Shown in pieces: positions 7,464 through 8,543 of a DNA stretch of 8,543 bases (position 1 is the first letter of the stretch; each line of letters opens with the position of its first letter). The notes below the pieces were generated by a model. The model saw only the letters and a program-made list of their open reading frames with translations. It was not told where the DNA came from and searched no databases. Source of the stretch: Chloroflexota bacterium (GTDB lineage: Bacteria > Chloroflexota > DTOL01 > JACQYG01); contig JACQYG010000112.1 of assembly GCA_016208345.1 (NCBI GenBank), positions 1 to 8,543 of the forward strand. The letters are read 5' to 3'. The translations under genes and the position numbers were made by a program.

Positions 7464-8543
7464 TCAGTTTTTGCGTGCAACCGCGATTTTGCCTAACTCC
7501 AGCGCGTCCGCCGCAGCGTCGCCTCCCTGCTTAACTGAAAGGGCTACACTCCGGTCGAAGACATGTACTTGAGCCTTAATTGTATAGACGCCAGGTGAAA
7601 CCCCCGGTGGAATGGTAAGTCGGTAACGAGCCCGTCGCAGCTCAGCGGCCTTCCAATAGTCGGTGGTCTCTTGTCCTCCCCCCAGCGAACTCAGCTTGCT
7701 GAAAGCCTCTCGTCCACTTTGATCCACAAAGTCCATGGTGATCCAATAATCAGTCCCCGGGTCTTGCAGCACCTGCCAGTAGGTGGTGATGAAAGCATAC
7801 TGGCCAGCAGGGATCGGCTCGGCTGGCAGTTCGTAGGCTCGGAGCTGAAACATCTGGCCGAAAGTTACTGGCCGACCTAGTGCGTTGGCAGGCAATTGTT
7901 GTGGTGCTATAGGCGTTGGTGGCAGATAAGAGGAGCCAACGTAGAGGACACCGTAGCCTGCCAACGAGACCATCCCAATTCCGGTGAACAGTCTCAGCCA
8001 ATTCTGCCGGACCCTGAAGACCGCGGCCAGGCCGGCGTAAAACACGAGAGCCATGGGAGCGGCGGCGGGGTAGAGCAGCCTGGCCTGATCGGTGCCCAAT
8101 ACCGTGGCGGTCCATTTCACCAAAGAGAACGAAATGGCCGCCAGGAAGACCGCCATCAGGGCGAGAGCTGGGCCCCAGTAAGGGACACTTTTCTCCCTGG
8201 CCCACCGGTAGGCCGCAGAAAGCAGGCCCACTAAGGCCGCCAACGTCACCAGGCCCAGCGCCAGATACATGGGACCCGGCAGAAGGAGGTGAGCTGCACC
8301 GCCGAAACGTCCCCAGAAGGTTTGGAAGAGGCCTCGCAGGAGCCATGCATAGTCGGCAAGTGACAGCGGGCCTTTGCGCAGGTCGGACGCCTGCAGCATA
8401 AGCCGCCACCCCAACGGGTCTCCGTAAAGCACCTGGTTTCGAGCAAACCACCATCCGGCTACCACAATGGACGCCCCAAAGACCAAAATGCTATAAGAGG
8501 CGAACTTCCCGAGACCATGGACAGTATTTCGCGCTTTGTAGAA
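7464..8543 (-). CDS. Polytopic membrane protein with C-terminal beta-rich domain, GT39/DUF2142-like (5' end missing)
   Basis: The frame is open to the right edge (19 codons before the first possible TTG start at 8486), so only the 3' part is present, 359 codons. About five membrane segments are visible (near 8505-8445, 8285-8210, 8180-8110, 8070-8020 and 7995-7935). A GWWFARNQVLYGDPLGW stretch just after the first and DQARLLYPAAAP before the fourth resemble the loops of polyprenyl-phosphate-sugar glycosyltransferases (GT39, ArnT-like) and DUF2142 proteins. After the last helix, about 150 residues form a soluble, probably extracytoplasmic domain with beta-sandwich style (YWQVLQDPGTDYWITMDFVD ... 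YRLTIPPGVSPGVYTIKAQV). The catalytic N-terminal part is outside the window, so the enzymatic role is not proven. The downstream glycosidase suggests a role in making or modifying a surface polysaccharide. Confidence 0.75.
   Translation of the reverse strand, partial: FYKARNTVHGLGKFASYSILVFGASIVVAGWWFARNQVLYGDPLGWRLMLQASDLRKGPLSLADYAWLLRGLFQTFWGRFGGAAHLLLPGPMYLALGLVTLAALVGLLSAAYRWAREKSVPYWGPALALMAVFLAAISFSLVKWTATVLGTDQARLLYPAAAPMALVFYAGLAAVFRVRQNWLRLFTGIGMVSLAGYGVLYVGSSYLPPTPIAPQQLPANALGRPVTFGQMFQLRAYELPAEPIPAGQYAFITTYWQVLQDPGTDYWITMDFVDQSGREAFSKLSSLGGGQETTDYWKAAELRRARYRLTIPPGVSPGVYTIKAQVHVFDRSVALSVKQGGDAAADALELGKIAVARKN

Noticed and set aside
6496..7572. 358-codon open frame on the plus strand
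   Set aside because: It lies opposite the glycosidase with its intact catalytic motifs and runs into the membrane-protein gene; the translation has no recognisable domain.
8484..8486. TTG start codon for the right-edge membrane protein
   Set aside because: The frame stays open to the window edge and the TTG falls inside a membrane helix, so the gene starts outside the window.

Overview
The window carries seven genes or gene remnants, all on the minus strand, plus a structured intergenic stretch at the left end. It looks like a chromosomal segment of a GC-rich bacterium. The best guess is the phylum Chloroflexota (Anaerolineae-like). This rests on a four-domain S1 protein next to clpC and radA without the Firmicutes ctsR/mcsAB genes, and on the style of the right-hand proteins: a polytopic membrane protein with a beta-rich tail and a secreted clan GH-A glycosidase. 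The assignment is a protein-style judgement, not a database result.

Reading in the direction of transcription (right to left), the right third (8543-5554) is a compact surface or envelope cluster. It starts with the 3' part of a polytopic membrane protein (GT39/DUF2142-like, running off the right edge), followed 32 bases later by an exported glycoside hydrolase. That gene overlaps, by ATGA, a family 3 solute-binding protein gene. The solute-binding gene is broken near its C-terminus: the missing last 47 residues are still readable in another frame (5697-5554), and about 14 codons of the expected fold are absent at the break.

The middle and left (5510-273) hold a housekeeping and stress group: an S1-domain RNA-binding protein (rpsA-like), the AAA+ unfoldase ClpC, and the DNA-repair ATPase RadA. 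clpC and radA overlap by ATGA. A near-consensus sigma-70-type promoter (TTGCTT-17-TATAAT) sits in the 43-base gap before the S1 gene, so this group probably forms its own transcription unit. The promoter lies so close to the first ATG that the S1 protein probably starts at a later ATG. A 7-bp hairpin lies between the S1 gene and clpC, and a 14-bp palindrome overlaps the radA ribosome binding site.

The most interesting part is the AT-richer left end (1-272), downstream of radA. It holds a consensus promoter (TTGACA, 17-base spacer, extended TGC-TAATAT) and, about 110 bases later, a 9-bp perfect hairpin followed by a T-run, all on the minus strand. Between them are further complementary segments. 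This predicts a transcript of about 140 nt: either an independent small structured RNA or a terminator-controlled leader for a gene beyond the left edge. No family was recognised for it.
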